A stretch of DNA of 64,000 nt from Rubrivivax sp. A210. GTDB lineage: Bacteria > Pseudomonadota > Gammaproteobacteria > Burkholderiales > Burkholderiaceae_C. The position numbers and the translations under genes are program-made. Every line of letters starts with the position of its first letter. The stretch's first letter is position 1. The stretch is taken from assembly GCF_904426505.1 (NCBI RefSeq), contig NZ_CAJGBN010000012.1, positions 62,001 through 126,000 of the forward strand, given 5' to 3'. The notes beneath the pieces are model-generated. The model was given only the letters and a program-made list of their open reading frames with translations. It made no database searches and was not told where the DNA came from. Of the stretch, positions 8,631 to 16,980 are shown in pieces.

Positions 8631-9095
8631 ATGCAAGATGCCGACAAGGGGCAGGCAGGCGAGTTGATCGGCGAGGGTTTGCGCGTCGGCATCGTCTGCG
8701 CCCGTTTCAACGAGCCCATCACCAGCCGGCTGGCCCAGGCCTGCCTGGCCGAACTCGACCGCCTCGACGTCGAGTCGGGCGACATCCGCCATATCACGGT
8801 GCCCGGCGCGCTCGAGATTCCGCTCGCGCTCGAGGCCATGGCGCGCTCGGGCGATTTCGACGCCCTCATCGCGCTGGGCTGCATCATCCGTGGCGAAACC
8901 TACCACTTCGAGCTGGTGGCCAATGAAAGCGGCGCCGGCGTCAGCCGCGTCGGGCTCGACCACCTGATTCCCGTCGCCAACGCCATCCTCACGGTCGAGA
9001 ACGAGAGCCAGGCCTGGGCGCGCGCCGAGGAAAAGGGCCGCGACGCCGCACGCGTGGCGGTCGAGATGGCCAATCTGCTGGACGAGCTGTCTTGA
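8631..9095 (+). CDS. ribH: 6,7-dimethyl-8-ribityllumazine synthase
   Basis: A 154-residue lumazine synthase that condenses the RibBX product with the RibD-derived pyrimidine. Family segments are visible in order: [50 protein letters not shown] (active-site region) and [15 protein letters not shown]. Length is normal. It sits between ribBX and nusB, the standard order, and its stop overlaps the TTG start of nusB. Confidence 0.94.
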   Translation: MQDADKGQAGELIGEGLRVGIVCARFNEPITSRLAQACLAELDRLDVESGDIRHITVPGALEIPLALEAMARSGDFDALIALGCIIRGETYHFELVANESGAGVSRVGLDHLIPVANAILTVENESQAWARAEEKGRDAARVAVEMANLLDELS

Positions 9096-9607
9096 GCGAC
9101 GACCCGACGCCCACCCCCGCCGAGCCTGCCAATGCTGTCGCCAAGCCTGCCGCCAAGGCGGCGCGGCCCAGCAAGCCGAAATCGGCACGCCGCCGTTCGC
9201 GCGAGCTGGCGCTGCAGGGCCTGTACCAGTGGCTGCTGTCGGGCGAAAGCGCCGCCGCCGTGGGCGCCCACATCAGCGAGCAGGACGGCTTCGACAAGTG
9301 CGACCGCGCCCACTTTGACGCCCTTCTGCATGGCTGCATCGAGCAGGCCTCGGCACTGGATGCGGCGCTGGCCCGCCACGTCGACCGCAAGACCTCGCAG
9401 CTCTCGCCGGTGGAACACGCCGTGCTGCTGATCGGCGCCTACGAGCTGGCCAACTGCCTCGAGATCCCCTACCGCGTCGCCATCAACGAGGCGGTGGAGC
9501 TGGCCAAATCGTTCGGCGGCACCGACGGCCACAAATACGTCAATGGCGTGCTCGACCGCTGTGCCGGCGACCTGCGCCGCGACGAGGCGCGGCCGGCCCG
9601 CGCCTGA
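9092..9607 (+). CDS. nusB: Transcription antitermination factor NusB
   Basis: A 171-residue RNA-binding factor that works with NusE/S10 in rRNA antitermination. Residues 30-160 match Nus[66 protein letters not shown] 30-residue Ala/Pro/Lys-rich N-terminal extension precedes the domain. The TTG at 9092 overlaps the ribH stop and is the best upstream start, although an initiation inside the low-complexity extension cannot be excluded. Confidence 0.92.
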   Translation: MSDDPTPTPAEPANAVAKPAAKAARPSKPKSARRRSRELALQGLYQWLLSGESAAAVGAHISEQDGFDKCDRAHFDALLHGCIEQASALDAALARHVDRKTSQLSPVEHAVLLIGAYELANCLEIPYRVAINEAVELAKSFGGTDGHKYVNGVLDRCAGDLRRDEARPARA

Positions 9608-9623
9608 CGAGAGCGGGCGCGCG

Positions 9624-10829
9624 ATGATCCGCACCGCGCGCCGGCTCGAGCACATCGAGCCCTTCTATGTGATGGAGTGCGCCAAGGCGGCCGCCGCCCT
9701 GGCCGCCAGCCCCGCCTGCGATCCGGCTCAGGGCGGCGAGCCTATGATCTTCCTCAACATCGGCGAGCCCGATTTCACCGCCGCGCCGGCCGTGGTGGCC
9801 GCGGCCCAGCGCTGCCTGGAGGCCGGGGCGACACAGTACACGCCGGCCATCGGGCTGGCCGCGCTGCGCGAGCGCCTGTCGCGGTGGTACGCGCAGCGCT
9901 TCGGGCTGGATATTGACCCGGCGCGCATCGTCATCACCGCCGGCGCCTCGGCCGCGCTGCAACTCGTCACCTCGGCGCTGTTCGAGGCCGGCGACGAGGT
10001 GCTGATGCCCGATCCCAGCTACCCCTGCAACCGCCATTTCGTCGCCGCCACCGGCGCGCAGGCGCGGCTGCTGCCTGCCGGGCCGGGCCAGCGCTGGCAG
10101 CTCAGCGCGGCCGAAGTCGCCGCGCACTGGGGCCCCGCCACCCGCGGCGTGCTGCTGGCCTCGCCCGGCAATCCCACCGGCACCTCCATCGCGCCGGCCG
10201 AGATGGCGGCCATCGCCGAGGTCGTGCGCGGGCACGGCGGCGTGACGCTGATCGACGAGATCTACCTCGGCCTGGCCCAGGACGAGGCCTACGGCGGCAG
10301 CGCGCTGGCGCTGGGCGACGACATCATCAGCATCAACAGCTTCAGCAAGTACTTCGGCATGACCGGCTGGCGCCTGGGCTGGGTCGTGCTGCCGCGGCAA
10401 CTGGTGGGCGCGGTCGAGCGCCTGGCGCAAAACCTCTACATCTGCGCCAGCGCACTCGCCCAACATGCAGCCCTGGCCTGCTTCGAGCCGGAGTCTCTGG
10501 CCCTCTACGAAGCCCGCCGCGCCGAGTTCAAACGCCGCCGCGACTACATCGTGCCGGCACTCGGCGCCCTGGGCCTGCCGGTGCCGGTGCTGCCCGACGG
10601 CGCCTTCTACGCCTGGTTCGACTGCTCGGCCTACAACGCCAGCAGCTGGGATTTTTGTTTCGAGATGATGCAAAAGGCCCATGTGGCGCTGACCCCGGGC
10701 CGTGATTTCGGCCCTGCGTTTGCCGATAAGCAGGTGCGGCTGTCGTTTGCCAGCGGCATGGATCAGCTGCAGCAGGCGGTGGCCCGCCTGTCACGCGAGT
10801 TGCGCCCGGCGCCGTCGGCCCCGCGCTGA
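9624..10829 (+). CDS. Class I/II pyridoxal-phosphate aminotransferase
   Basis: A 401-residue fold-type I aminotransferase. The PLP lysine lies in NSFSKYFGMTGWRLGW, with the conserved GEPDF near the N-terminus, SPGNPTGT and the C-terminal RLSFA arginine. The substrate is not deducible; relatives include aspartate and alanine aminotransferases. A gene of this type is habitually next to nusB in Burkholderiales. The reading frame is open upstream into nusB, but ATG 9624 starts the conserved RRLEHIEPFYVME segment. Confidence 0.88.
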   Translation: MIRTARRLEHIEPFYVMECAKAAAALAASPACDPAQGGEPMIFLNIGEPDFTAAPAVVAAAQRCLEAGATQYTPAIGLAALRERLSRWYAQRFGLDIDPARIVITAGASAALQLVTSALFEAGDEVLMPDPSYPCNRHFVAATGAQARLLPAGPGQRWQLSAAEVAAHWGPATRGVLLASPGNPTGTSIAPAEMAAIAEVVRGHGGVTLIDEIYLGLAQDEAYGGSALALGDDIISINSFSKYFGMTGWRLGWVVLPRQLVGAVERLAQNLYICASALAQHAALACFEPESLALYEARRAEFKRRRDYIVPALGALGLPVPVLPDGAFYAWFDCSAYNASSWDFCFEMMQKAHVALTPGRDFGPAFADKQVRLSFASGMDQLQQAVARLSRELRPAPSAPR

Positions 10830-10850
10830 CCCTCCCTGCCAACCCTCCGG

Positions 10851-10913
10851 AGTGCCGCCCGAAGTGCCGCAAGAAGCGCTCCCAAATTGCAACGCCTCAC
10901 CGCTTGCAATGCC
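10851..10913. repeat. Two pairs of direct repeats before the kinase gene
   Basis: AGTGCCGC occurs at 10851-10858 and 10863-10870. TTGCAACGCC/TTGCAATGCC occur at 10887-10896 and 10904-10913, starting 17 bases apart. They fill much of the 100-base gap between the aminotransferase and kinase genes and could be regulator sites. No convincing -10/-35 pair is visible. Confidence 0.4.
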
Positions 10914-10929
10914 CTTAAGCTGACAGGCT

Positions 10930-12633
10930 GTGGTTTACAAGCTCTTCCAGCGTCACGGCCGCCCCGACGGGGCGCCGAGCGAATTCGCGGCCACCGTCGC
11001 CTCATTGCCCGACGAAGGCATGGGCGCGGCCGAATTCCTGAGCGATTCGCTGCCCGCACCGGCCTCGCTGCCGCCCGCCGTGCCTTCCGATTTCGGCGGC
11101 GACAGCGTACCCGCCGGCATGGACAGCGAGCTCGAACAGAGCCCGACGCTCGGCTTCATCGGGCGCTACCGTATCAAGAACGCCCTCGGTCGCGGCGGCC
11201 TGGGCCAGGTTCACGAGGCCTGGGATCCGCTGCTGTCTCGCGCGGTGGCCGTCAAGACGCTGCAGTTCGACCTCGACACGCCCTCTCGCGACGAACTGGA
11301 CGAGTTGATCGAAGCCGAGGCCCGCGCCGCCGCCGGCCTGAACCACCCCCACATCGTCACCATCTACGACGCCGGCCGCTCCGAGCAGGGCATCTATATC
11401 GCGATGGAGCGCCTGCACGGCCGCGACCTGCGCCGCGCCCTGGCCAATGGCTGGCGCCCGACGCCGGGTGAGGCGGCCCTGCTCGTGCGCCGGGTCGCCG
11501 ACGCCCTGGCCTATGCCCACGCACGCGCCGTCGTTCACTGCGACATCAAGCCGGCCAACATCTTCATCAACACCCACGGCAAGCCCAAGTTGCTCGACTT
11601 CGGCATTGCACGCGTGGCCCACGGCGCGGCGCGGCCGGCGCTGGACGGCATGGTTGCCGGCTCGCCCCACTACCTGGCACCCGAGCAGCTGCGCGGCGCC
11701 GAGGTCGACGCGCGCACCGATGTCCATGCCCTCGGTGTCGTGCTGTACGAGATGCTCACCGGCCGCAAGGCCTTCCACGGCGACACGCTCGAGCAGATCA
11801 CCATTGCCGTGCTCACCAACCACCCGGCACCCGCCCACGAGGTGAGGCCCGGCGTGCCGCCGACGCTGTCGCGCATCGCCTCCAAGGCGATGGCGCGCGA
11901 CCCCGAGGCCCGCTTCCAGACCGCGATGGAGATGGCCAACGAGTTGCGGGGCTGGATCCATCGCAATACCGCGCAGCCGGTTGCCGAACCCCTGCCCTCG
12001 GCAGCCATGTCGCTGGAAGGCGCGCCCGGCTCGCCGCGACGCCAACAGCGCGCCCGCCAGCGGGCACGCCAGCGTCAGATGCAGATGGCCGCCGTCGCCA
12101 GCTGCGTGCTGCTGATCCTGGGCGGGCTGGCCCTGGCCTTCCACGACTCCCTGCCCGAGCCGCCGGCCGCGCCGGCACCCGCACCCGCAGTGGCGGTGGT
12201 ACCGGCTCCTGCAACGGCGGTGCACGCTGTCGCGGCAGCGCCGGCCGAGGCAGCCGCGGCCCTGACTGCCGAGCCCCCGCCGGCCGCCACGGGCAACGTC
12301 GCGACCGAGCCAGCCGCTGCCACCGCCACCAAGCCCCTTCCCCGACCCCGCGCGGCGCCGGCCACCGCGGCGCGCACGCTGGCGGCGGCGGCGCCCGTTC
12401 CGACCTCGGCCGCACCAGCCGCCAGGGGCACGCTGAACCTGGCCATCAGCCCCTGGGGCCAGGTGGAGGTTGACGGCCGTGCCGCCGGCATCGCACCGCC
12501 GCTGGCCCACCTGAGCCTGCCCGAGGGCACGCACACCATCACCGTGCGCAATGCCGATTTCCCGCCCCACACCGCCACCGTGCAGGTCAGCGCCGACCAA
12601 CCCTTCACCCTCAGACACCGCTTCGGGCCATGA
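10930..12633 (+). CDS. Transmembrane Ser/Thr protein kinase with PEGA-like C-terminus
   Basis: A 567-residue Hanks-type kinase starting with GTG. An approximately 75-residue N-terminal extension precedes the catalytic domain (about 78-345): glycine loop GRGGLG 87-92, Lys109, catalytic loop HCDIKPAN (203-210, a non-RD kinase with Cys in place of Arg), DFG 223-225 and APEQL. Then come a basic linker, one membrane helix near 376-396 (AAVASCVLLILGGLALAF), an Ala/Pro-rich periplasmic stalk and a PEGA-like domain (NLAISPWGQVEVDGRAAG) over the last 65 residues. The product would sit in the inner membrane with its kinase in the cytoplasm. It is translationally coupled to a TssQ-type lipoprotein, hinting at a type VI secretion link, though no T6SS genes lie in the window. 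Confidence 0.87.
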   Translation: MVYKLFQRHGRPDGAPSEFAATVASLPDEGMGAAEFLSDSLPAPASLPPAVPSDFGGDSVPAGMDSELEQSPTLGFIGRYRIKNALGRGGLGQVHEAWDPLLSRAVAVKTLQFDLDTPSRDELDELIEAEARAAAGLNHPHIVTIYDAGRSEQGIYIAMERLHGRDLRRALANGWRPTPGEAALLVRRVADALAYAHARAVVHCDIKPANIFINTHGKPKLLDFGIARVAHGAARPALDGMVAGSPHYLAPEQLRGAEVDARTDVHALGVVLYEMLTGRKAFHGDTLEQITIAVLTNHPAPAHEVRPGVPPTLSRIASKAMARDPEARFQTAMEMANELRGWIHRNTAQPVAEPLPSAAMSLEGAPGSPRRQQRARQRARQRQMQMAAVASCVLLILGGLALAFHDSLPEPPAAPAPAPAVAVVPAPATAVHAVAAAPAEAAAALTAEPPPAATGNVATEPAAATATKPLPRPRAAPATAARTLAAAAPVPTSAAPAARGTLNLAISPWGQVEVDGRAAGIAPPLAHLSLPEGTHTITVRNADFPPHTATVQVSADQPFTLRHRFGP

Positions 12634-13022
12634 ACCGCCTCACCGCAATCTCCGCCCTGTTCGCGCTGGCCTGCGCCGGCTGCGCCACGCCACCGGCGGC
12701 GCCGCCTGCGGGCGGGCTGTCCGACCTGCTCGAGCGCCCGGCCGAGCGCGCCCTGTACGAAGGCATGCGTGCCTACGACGACGGCCAGTACCCGGCGGCC
12801 GAGAAGTCGCTGCGCCGCGCCCTGGGCGAAGGCCTGGCGAGCCCGCGCGACCGCGCCAACGCCTACAAGCTGATTGCCTTCATCGCCTGCACCAGCGAGC
12901 GCCTCGGCGAATGCGAGGCCGCCTTCATGGCGGCGCGCACCGTCTACCCGGCCTTCGTGCTCAGCCGTTCCGAGGCCGGCCATCCGCTGTGGGGGCCGGT
13001 GTATCGCCGCGTTGCACCTTGA
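12630..13022 (+). CDS. TssQ family T6SS-associated lipoprotein
   Basis: A 130-residue lipoprotein precursor: hydrophobic N-terminus ending ACAGC with the lipidated Cys at 18. The mature part has a TPR-like repeat (RALYEGMRAYDDGQYPAAEKSL), a CTSERLGECEAAF pair of cysteines and a conserved C-terminal GHPLWGPVYRR. From memory this pattern matches TssQ-family lipoproteins found beside PEGA kinases in Burkholderiales. Its ATG overlaps the kinase stop (ATGA), so the two are co-expressed. The membership call rests on motif recognition only. Confidence 0.7.
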   Translation: MNRLTAISALFALACAGCATPPAAPPAGGLSDLLERPAERALYEGMRAYDDGQYPAAEKSLRRALGEGLASPRDRANAYKLIAFIACTSERLGECEAAFMAARTVYPAFVLSRSEAGHPLWGPVYRRVAP

Positions 13023-13045
13023 ACGCGCCGGGATGAGCCAGCCGG

Positions 13046-13051
13046 CATAAT
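13046..13051 (+). promoter_or_regulatory. Candidate -10 element before ybgC
   Basis: CATAAT ends nine bases before ATG 13061, implying a very short leader for the ybgC-tol operon. No good -35 is seen at 17 bases. Confidence 0.35.
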
Positions 13052-13060
13052 CCCGCGCCG

Positions 13061-13555
13061 ATGTCGACCCCGCCCAACGCAGCCCCGCACGCGTCTCACG
13101 CCCCGTTCAGCCTGGCCCTGCGCGTCTACTGGGAAGACACCGACGCCGGCGGCGTGGTCTTCTACGCCAACTACCTGAGGTTCTTCGAGCGCGCCCGCAC
13201 CGAGTGGCTGCGCCACCTGGGCACAGGCCAGCAGGCGCTGCGCGAAAGCACCGGCGCGCTCTTCGTGGTGAGCGAGACGCGCGTGCGCTACTTGGCGCCG
13301 GCGCGGCTGGACGACGAGTTGCAGGTCGATGTGCGGCTGCTGCGCGCCGGCAGCGCCTCGATGACGGTGGCGCAGCAGGCGCGGCGCGGCGATCTGCTGC
13401 TGGCCGACGGCGAGATCCGCATCGCTTGCGTCGACGAAGGAACCTTCCGCCCACGCCGTATTCCGAACCAGGTTCTCGCCACCTTGCCGTCGATAGCGCC
13501 GGTGGCCCGCCGCCTGCCCGACACGGCACCCCCAACCCCGACCGGCACCCCATGA
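13061..13555 (+). CDS. ybgC: Tol-Pal-associated acyl-CoA thioesterase YbgC
   Basis: A 164-residue hotdog-fold thioesterase. The YbgC/4-hydroxybenzoyl-CoA thioesterase motif WEDTDAGGVVFYANYLRFFERART (residues 24-47) holds the catalytic aspartate. YbgC hydrolyses short acyl-CoAs and is regularly the first gene of the tol-pal operon. The C-terminal 20 residues are Pro-rich and not part of the fold. Its stop overlaps the tolQ start (ATGA). Confidence 0.92.
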   Translation: MSTPPNAAPHASHAPFSLALRVYWEDTDAGGVVFYANYLRFFERARTEWLRHLGTGQQALRESTGALFVVSETRVRYLAPARLDDELQVDVRLLRAGSASMTVAQQARRGDLLLADGEIRIACVDEGTFRPRRIPNQVLATLPSIAPVARRLPDTAPPTPTGTP

Positions 13556-14262
13556 CGCAAGAACTTTCCATCACTGCCCTGGTGCTGCAGGCCAGCCTGG
13601 TCGTGCAGCTCGTCATGGCCGGGCTGATGTTCACCTCGCTGATGAGCTGGACGGTGATCTTCGGCAAGGTCTTCGGCCTGCGCCGCGTGCGTGGCAGCAA
13701 CGACGAGTTCGAGCGCGAGTTCTGGTCCGGCCGCAGCCTCACCGAACTGAGCCAGGCCGCCGGCCAGAAGACCGACAGCGCGCCCATGGAACGCATCTTC
13801 GCCAGCGGCATGCGCGAGTTCCTGAAACTGCGCGAGAAGCGCCTGGATGCCGGCGCCCAGCTCGACGGCGCACGCCGCGCCATGCGCGCCAGCTACCAGC
13901 GCGAGCTGGACGTGATCGAGAGCAACCTCAGCTTCCTGGCCAGCGTCGGCTCGGTCAGCCCCTACGTCGGCCTGTTCGGCACTGTGTGGGGGATCATGCA
14001 TGCCTTCGTGGGCCTTTCGAACATGCAGCAGGTGACGCTGGCCACGGTGGCGCCGGGCATCGCCGAGGCGCTGGTGGCCACGGCCATCGGCCTCTTCGCC
14101 GCCATTCCGGCGGTGGTGGCCTACAACCGCTTTGCGCGCGACATCGACCGCATCGCCATCCAGCTCGAAACCTTCATCGAGGAGTTCAGCAACATCCTGC
14201 AGCGCAACGCCGGCCAGACGGGCGCCACCACCACCATCGCGGGCCAGCAGGGAGGCCGCTGA
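13552..14262 (+). CDS. tolQ: Tol-Pal system proton channel subunit TolQ
   Basis: A 236-residue inner-membrane protein with three hydrophobic helices: near residues 11-33, and the pair around VGSVSPYVGLFGTVWGIMHAF and GIAEALVATAIGLFAAIPAVVAYN. These are signatures of the MotA/TolQ/ExbB proton channel. With TolR it uses the proton gradient to energise TolA during outer-membrane constriction. It is coupled at both ends (ATGA with ybgC, TGATG with tolR). Confidence 0.95.
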   Translation: MTQELSITALVLQASLVVQLVMAGLMFTSLMSWTVIFGKVFGLRRVRGSNDEFEREFWSGRSLTELSQAAGQKTDSAPMERIFASGMREFLKLREKRLDAGAQLDGARRAMRASYQRELDVIESNLSFLASVGSVSPYVGLFGTVWGIMHAFVGLSNMQQVTLATVAPGIAEALVATAIGLFAAIPAVVAYNRFARDIDRIAIQLETFIEEFSNILQRNAGQTGATTTIAGQQGGR

Positions 14263-14690
14263 TGCCTGCCGTCGCCCAGCGCGGCCAGCGTGGCCGGCGT
14301 TCGATGAACGAGATCAACATGGTCCCCTTCATCGACGTGATGCTGGTGTTGCTGATCATCTTCATGGTCACCGCGCCGCTCATCACCACCGGCGTCGTCG
14401 ACCTGCCCTCGGTGGGCAAGAGCCGGCAGCGGCCTCAGAAGGTGGTCGAGATCATCGTCGGCAGTGACGAGAAGCTGCGCCTGCGTGTCGACCAGAAGGA
14501 GCCCGAAGGCGCGGCGCTCGGCCAGCTCGCGGCGCGCGTGAAGGCGCTGCAGGCGGGCGAGGCCGAGGTGCCGGTGGTCATCAGTGCCGACAAGAGCGTG
14601 CGCTACGAGACCGTGGTGCGCGTGATGGACACGCTGCAGCGCGCCGGCGTGCGCCGTGTCGGGCTTTCGGTCAAGCAGGCCGGTGGCTGA
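14262..14690 (+). CDS. tolR: Tol-Pal system protein TolR
   Basis: A 142-residue ExbD/TolR protein with a single N-terminal membrane helix. The motif MNEINMVPFIDVMLVLLIIF contains the conserved channel aspartate, and a periplasmic domain follows (VPVVISADKSVRYETVVRVMDTLQRAGV). It pairs with TolQ. The start overlaps the tolQ stop, and the stop lies eight bases beyond the probable tolA start. Confidence 0.95.
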   Translation: MPAVAQRGQRGRRSMNEINMVPFIDVMLVLLIIFMVTAPLITTGVVDLPSVGKSRQRPQKVVEIIVGSDEKLRLRVDQKEPEGAALGQLAARVKALQAGEAEVPVVISADKSVRYETVVRVMDTLQRAGVRRVGLSVKQAGG

Positions 14691-15555
14691 ACTCGCCCTC
14701 GCCCACGACGCGCTGCTGCCGCGCAAGCCGGGCGGCCAGGGCGCGGGCGCAGCGCTGTCGCTTCTGGTGCATGCCGGCCTGGTGGTGGCGCTGACGCTGT
14801 CCATCGACTGGCGCAGCAAGACGCCCGAGGTGTTCTCGGCTGAGTTGTGGGCGGCAGTGCCGCAATCGGCACCACCCCCTGCGCCCGAGCCGCCACCACC
14901 GCTGGCACCTGTGGCGCCGCCGCGGACCGCGGCGCCGCCCACGCCCGATGCCGACATTGCCCTCGAACGCGAGCGCGAGCGCGAACGCCAGCGCAAGATC
15001 GAGGTGCGCAAGGCAGTCGAGGAGGCGCGCCAGAAGGTCGAGGATGCGCGCAAGCTGGCAGAGGCAGAGAAGGCCGAGAAGAAGCTGGCCGCCGAGCAGA
15101 AGAAGGCGGCTGAACAGAAGAAGCTGGCCGAGGCGAAAAAGGCCGAGGCCGAGCAAGAGGCGCGCGAGGCCAAGGCCGAGGACGAACGCCTCGCCAAGCT
15201 GCGCGAGGACAACCTCAAGCGCATGATGGGCGAGGTGGGCGGCAGCAGCGGAGGCAAGCCTGGCGCCACGGCGGCGCAGAACGCAGGGCCCAGCGCCACC
15301 TACGCCGGACAGGTGATAAGGGCCGTGCGGCCCAACATCGTCTTCACCGGCACCGTATCGGGCCGCGCGGCGGCCGAGGTCGAGGTCACGGCGGCACCGG
15401 GCGGCACCATCATCTCGCGCCGCCTCGTCAAGAGCAGCGGCTTCAAGGACTGGGACGAGGCCGTGCTGCGCGCCATCGACCGCACGCCGGCGCTGCCGCG
15501 CGATACCGACGGCCGCGTGCCGCAATCGCTGGTCATTGCCTTCACGCGCGATTGA
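14683..15555 (+). CDS. tolA: Cell envelope integrity protein TolA (TonB C-terminal)
   Basis: A 290-residue protein from GTG 14683 (an ATG at 14656 is possible but would overlap tolR more). One N-terminal membrane helix is followed by a Pro-rich segment. A long Lys/Ala/Glu helical domain (about residues 95-185) and a C-terminal TonB-like domain (QVIRAVRPNIVFTGTVSGRAAAEVEV) complete TolA. It spans the periplasm to contact Pal and TolB. Unusually for the system, the next gene is on the other strand: tolB and pal do not follow. Confidence 0.88.
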   Translation: MAELALAHDALLPRKPGGQGAGAALSLLVHAGLVVALTLSIDWRSKTPEVFSAELWAAVPQSAPPPAPEPPPPLAPVAPPRTAAPPTPDADIALERERERERQRKIEVRKAVEEARQKVEDARKLAEAEKAEKKLAAEQKKAAEQKKLAEAKKAEAEQEAREAKAEDERLAKLREDNLKRMMGEVGGSSGGKPGATAAQNAGPSATYAGQVIRAVRPNIVFTGTVSGRAAAEVEVTAAPGGTIISRRLVKSSGFKDWDEAVLRAIDRTPALPRDTDGRVPQSLVIAFTRD

Positions 15556-15560
15556 CGCAT

Positions 15561-15580
15561 GGCGCGGCTGTCGCCGTGCC
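15561..15580. terminator. Hairpin between convergent tolA and DUF4399 gene
   Basis: Eight pairs (one G-U) close a TGTC loop between 15561-15568 and 15573-15580, in the 27-base gap of two converging genes. No T-tract on either strand, so a bidirectional terminator is only plausible. Confidence 0.4.
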
Positions 15581-15582
15581 GC

Positions 15583-16464
15583 CTAGTAGCGCTCCTGCGA
15601 GACGACGTCGATATTGAGCATCACCGGCGGCGCCATGTCCTTGCTGTGCGCGTCGTCGGACATGCGCACCCTCAGCACATAGGGCCCGGGCGAGAGGAAG
15701 AGATTGGCCTGGGTGGCGCCGTTTTCGAGATCGACGAGCTGAGTGGCGCGGCCCTTGGCCATGATCTCGAGCTGAAAGTGCCCGTTGGCCGGCCCGCCAT
15801 TGCCGCGCGGCGCCACGCCCAGGCCATCGGCGGCCAGCCGCACATTGAAGGGGCTGACGACCGCCTCGCCGTCACGCAGATTGGCCACCAGGATGCGTGG
15901 CCCCGGCGGCCGCGGGCGTGACAGCTCGTCGTTGTACCAGGCCTCGCAGCCGGCCTCGATGGCAGCACCCCCGGCCTTGCGCGGGCCCGCCACCTGCACC
16001 GTGATCTCGGGGCTGTAGACGAAGAAGGGGCGATGCTCGTGGTCGGCGAAGAGCAGGCGCAGCGTGTGGCGGCCGGGCGGCAGGTCGAGCACGGTGCCGG
16101 TCTGGCCCTTGCCGAAATGGCGGTGCCGGTCATTGAAGGGAATGGCCTCGCCGACGTTGATCGGCAGCGGCGTGTCGACCAGCAGGTGGTGGTGGCCGGC
16201 CTTGGCATGCTTGGTACCGGCCGGCACCACGCCCATGCCACGGATCGCGAAATCGATCTGAAAAGGCGAATAGACCGTCTGGCCATCGCGAAGATTGGAA
16301 AAGTCCACGGCGGTGGGCTCGGTCAGCTTGACGCGTGTGCGCTCGCGCGTGTGCTGCAGCCAACAGGCCCGCTCACGTTCGTCCCTGGGCAGCGGCTCGG
16401 CCTGCGCCGCAGTCAACAAGCCCATGGCCGCGGCAGCCCAGAACAGACGGGCAGTCGGTCTCAT
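15583..16464 (-). CDS. Periplasmic protein with two DUF4399-like domains
   Basis: A 293-residue exported protein (signal peptide MRPTARLFWAAAAMGLLTAAQA). The first domain (about 55-160) has the DUF4399 hallmarks: SPFQIDFAIRGMGVVPAG, HHHLLVDTPLP, PFNDRHRHFGKGQT and LPPGRHTLRLLFADHEH. The second (about 190-285) repeats the layout (VVSPFNVRLAADGLGVAPRG, GHFQLEI, LSPGPYVLRVRMSDD) but has lost most histidines. The His-rich first domain suggests metal binding, which is inference. It stands alone, converging on tolA and lying just downstream of the bufferin cluster on the same strand. Confidence 0.72.
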   Translation of the reverse strand: MRPTARLFWAAAAMGLLTAAQAEPLPRDERERACWLQHTRERTRVKLTEPTAVDFSNLRDGQTVYSPFQIDFAIRGMGVVPAGTKHAKAGHHHLLVDTPLPINVGEAIPFNDRHRHFGKGQTGTVLDLPPGRHTLRLLFADHEHRPFFVYSPEITVQVAGPRKAGGAAIEAGCEAWYNDELSRPRPPGPRILVANLRDGEAVVSPFNVRLAADGLGVAPRGNGGPANGHFQLEIMAKGRATQLVDLENGATQANLFLSPGPYVLRVRMSDDAHSKDMAPPVMLNIDVVSQERY

Positions 16465-16521
16465 CGTTCCCCCTGAAATCAGCGCTACATTTTGTCACTG
16501 ACCAGGGGCTGTTCGGCCCAT

Positions 16522-16980
16522 TCAGCCCCAGCGGCGCCAGCAGAGCGTGTCAAGTGACCAGCGGCCGGGGCCCCAGAGCAACAGCGCAATTAGCAGGCTG
16601 CCCCAGAACTGGTGCTGCTGCAGCGCCGCCGGCGCGATCTCGGCCAGGCTGAGCACGGCCACGACATTCACCACCGACAGCCCCAGCGCCGCGAAGCGCC
16701 CGCCCAGGCCCAGCACCAGCAGCACCGGCAGCAGCAGCTCCCCCGCGGTGCCGGCCCAGGCCGCCAGCTCCGGCGGCAGCAGGGGGACGTGGTACTCGTC
16801 GGCGAAGAGCGCGAGCGTGGTTTCCCAGTCGCGGATCTTGGTCAGGCCCGACAGAAAGAAGACCTGGGCGACATAGAGCCGCGCCGCCAGCTGGGCCGGC
16901 GGCTGCAGCGCTTCGAGGGCGCGCGTGACGCTGTTTGCCAGCGTGAAGAGGGTGCGCGGGCGCACGGTGCTGATGATCAT
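16522..16980 (-). CDS. DoxX family membrane protein of bufferin cluster
   Basis: A 152-residue protein with four hydrophobic helices. The family segment RLYVAQVFFLSGLTKIRDWETTLALF is that of DoxX. DoxX proteins are often the last gene of DUF2282/DUF692 clusters (called bufD there). The ATG overlaps the stop of the preceding bufC-like gene, so it is part of that operon. Its role in bufferin action is unproven; a redox partner or membrane anchor is possible. Confidence 0.82.
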   Translation of the reverse strand: MIISTVRPRTLFTLANSVTRALEALQPPAQLAARLYVAQVFFLSGLTKIRDWETTLALFADEYHVPLLPPELAAWAGTAGELLLPVLLVLGLGGRFAALGLSVVNVVAVLSLAEIAPAALQQHQFWGSLLIALLLWGPGRWSLDTLCWRRWG

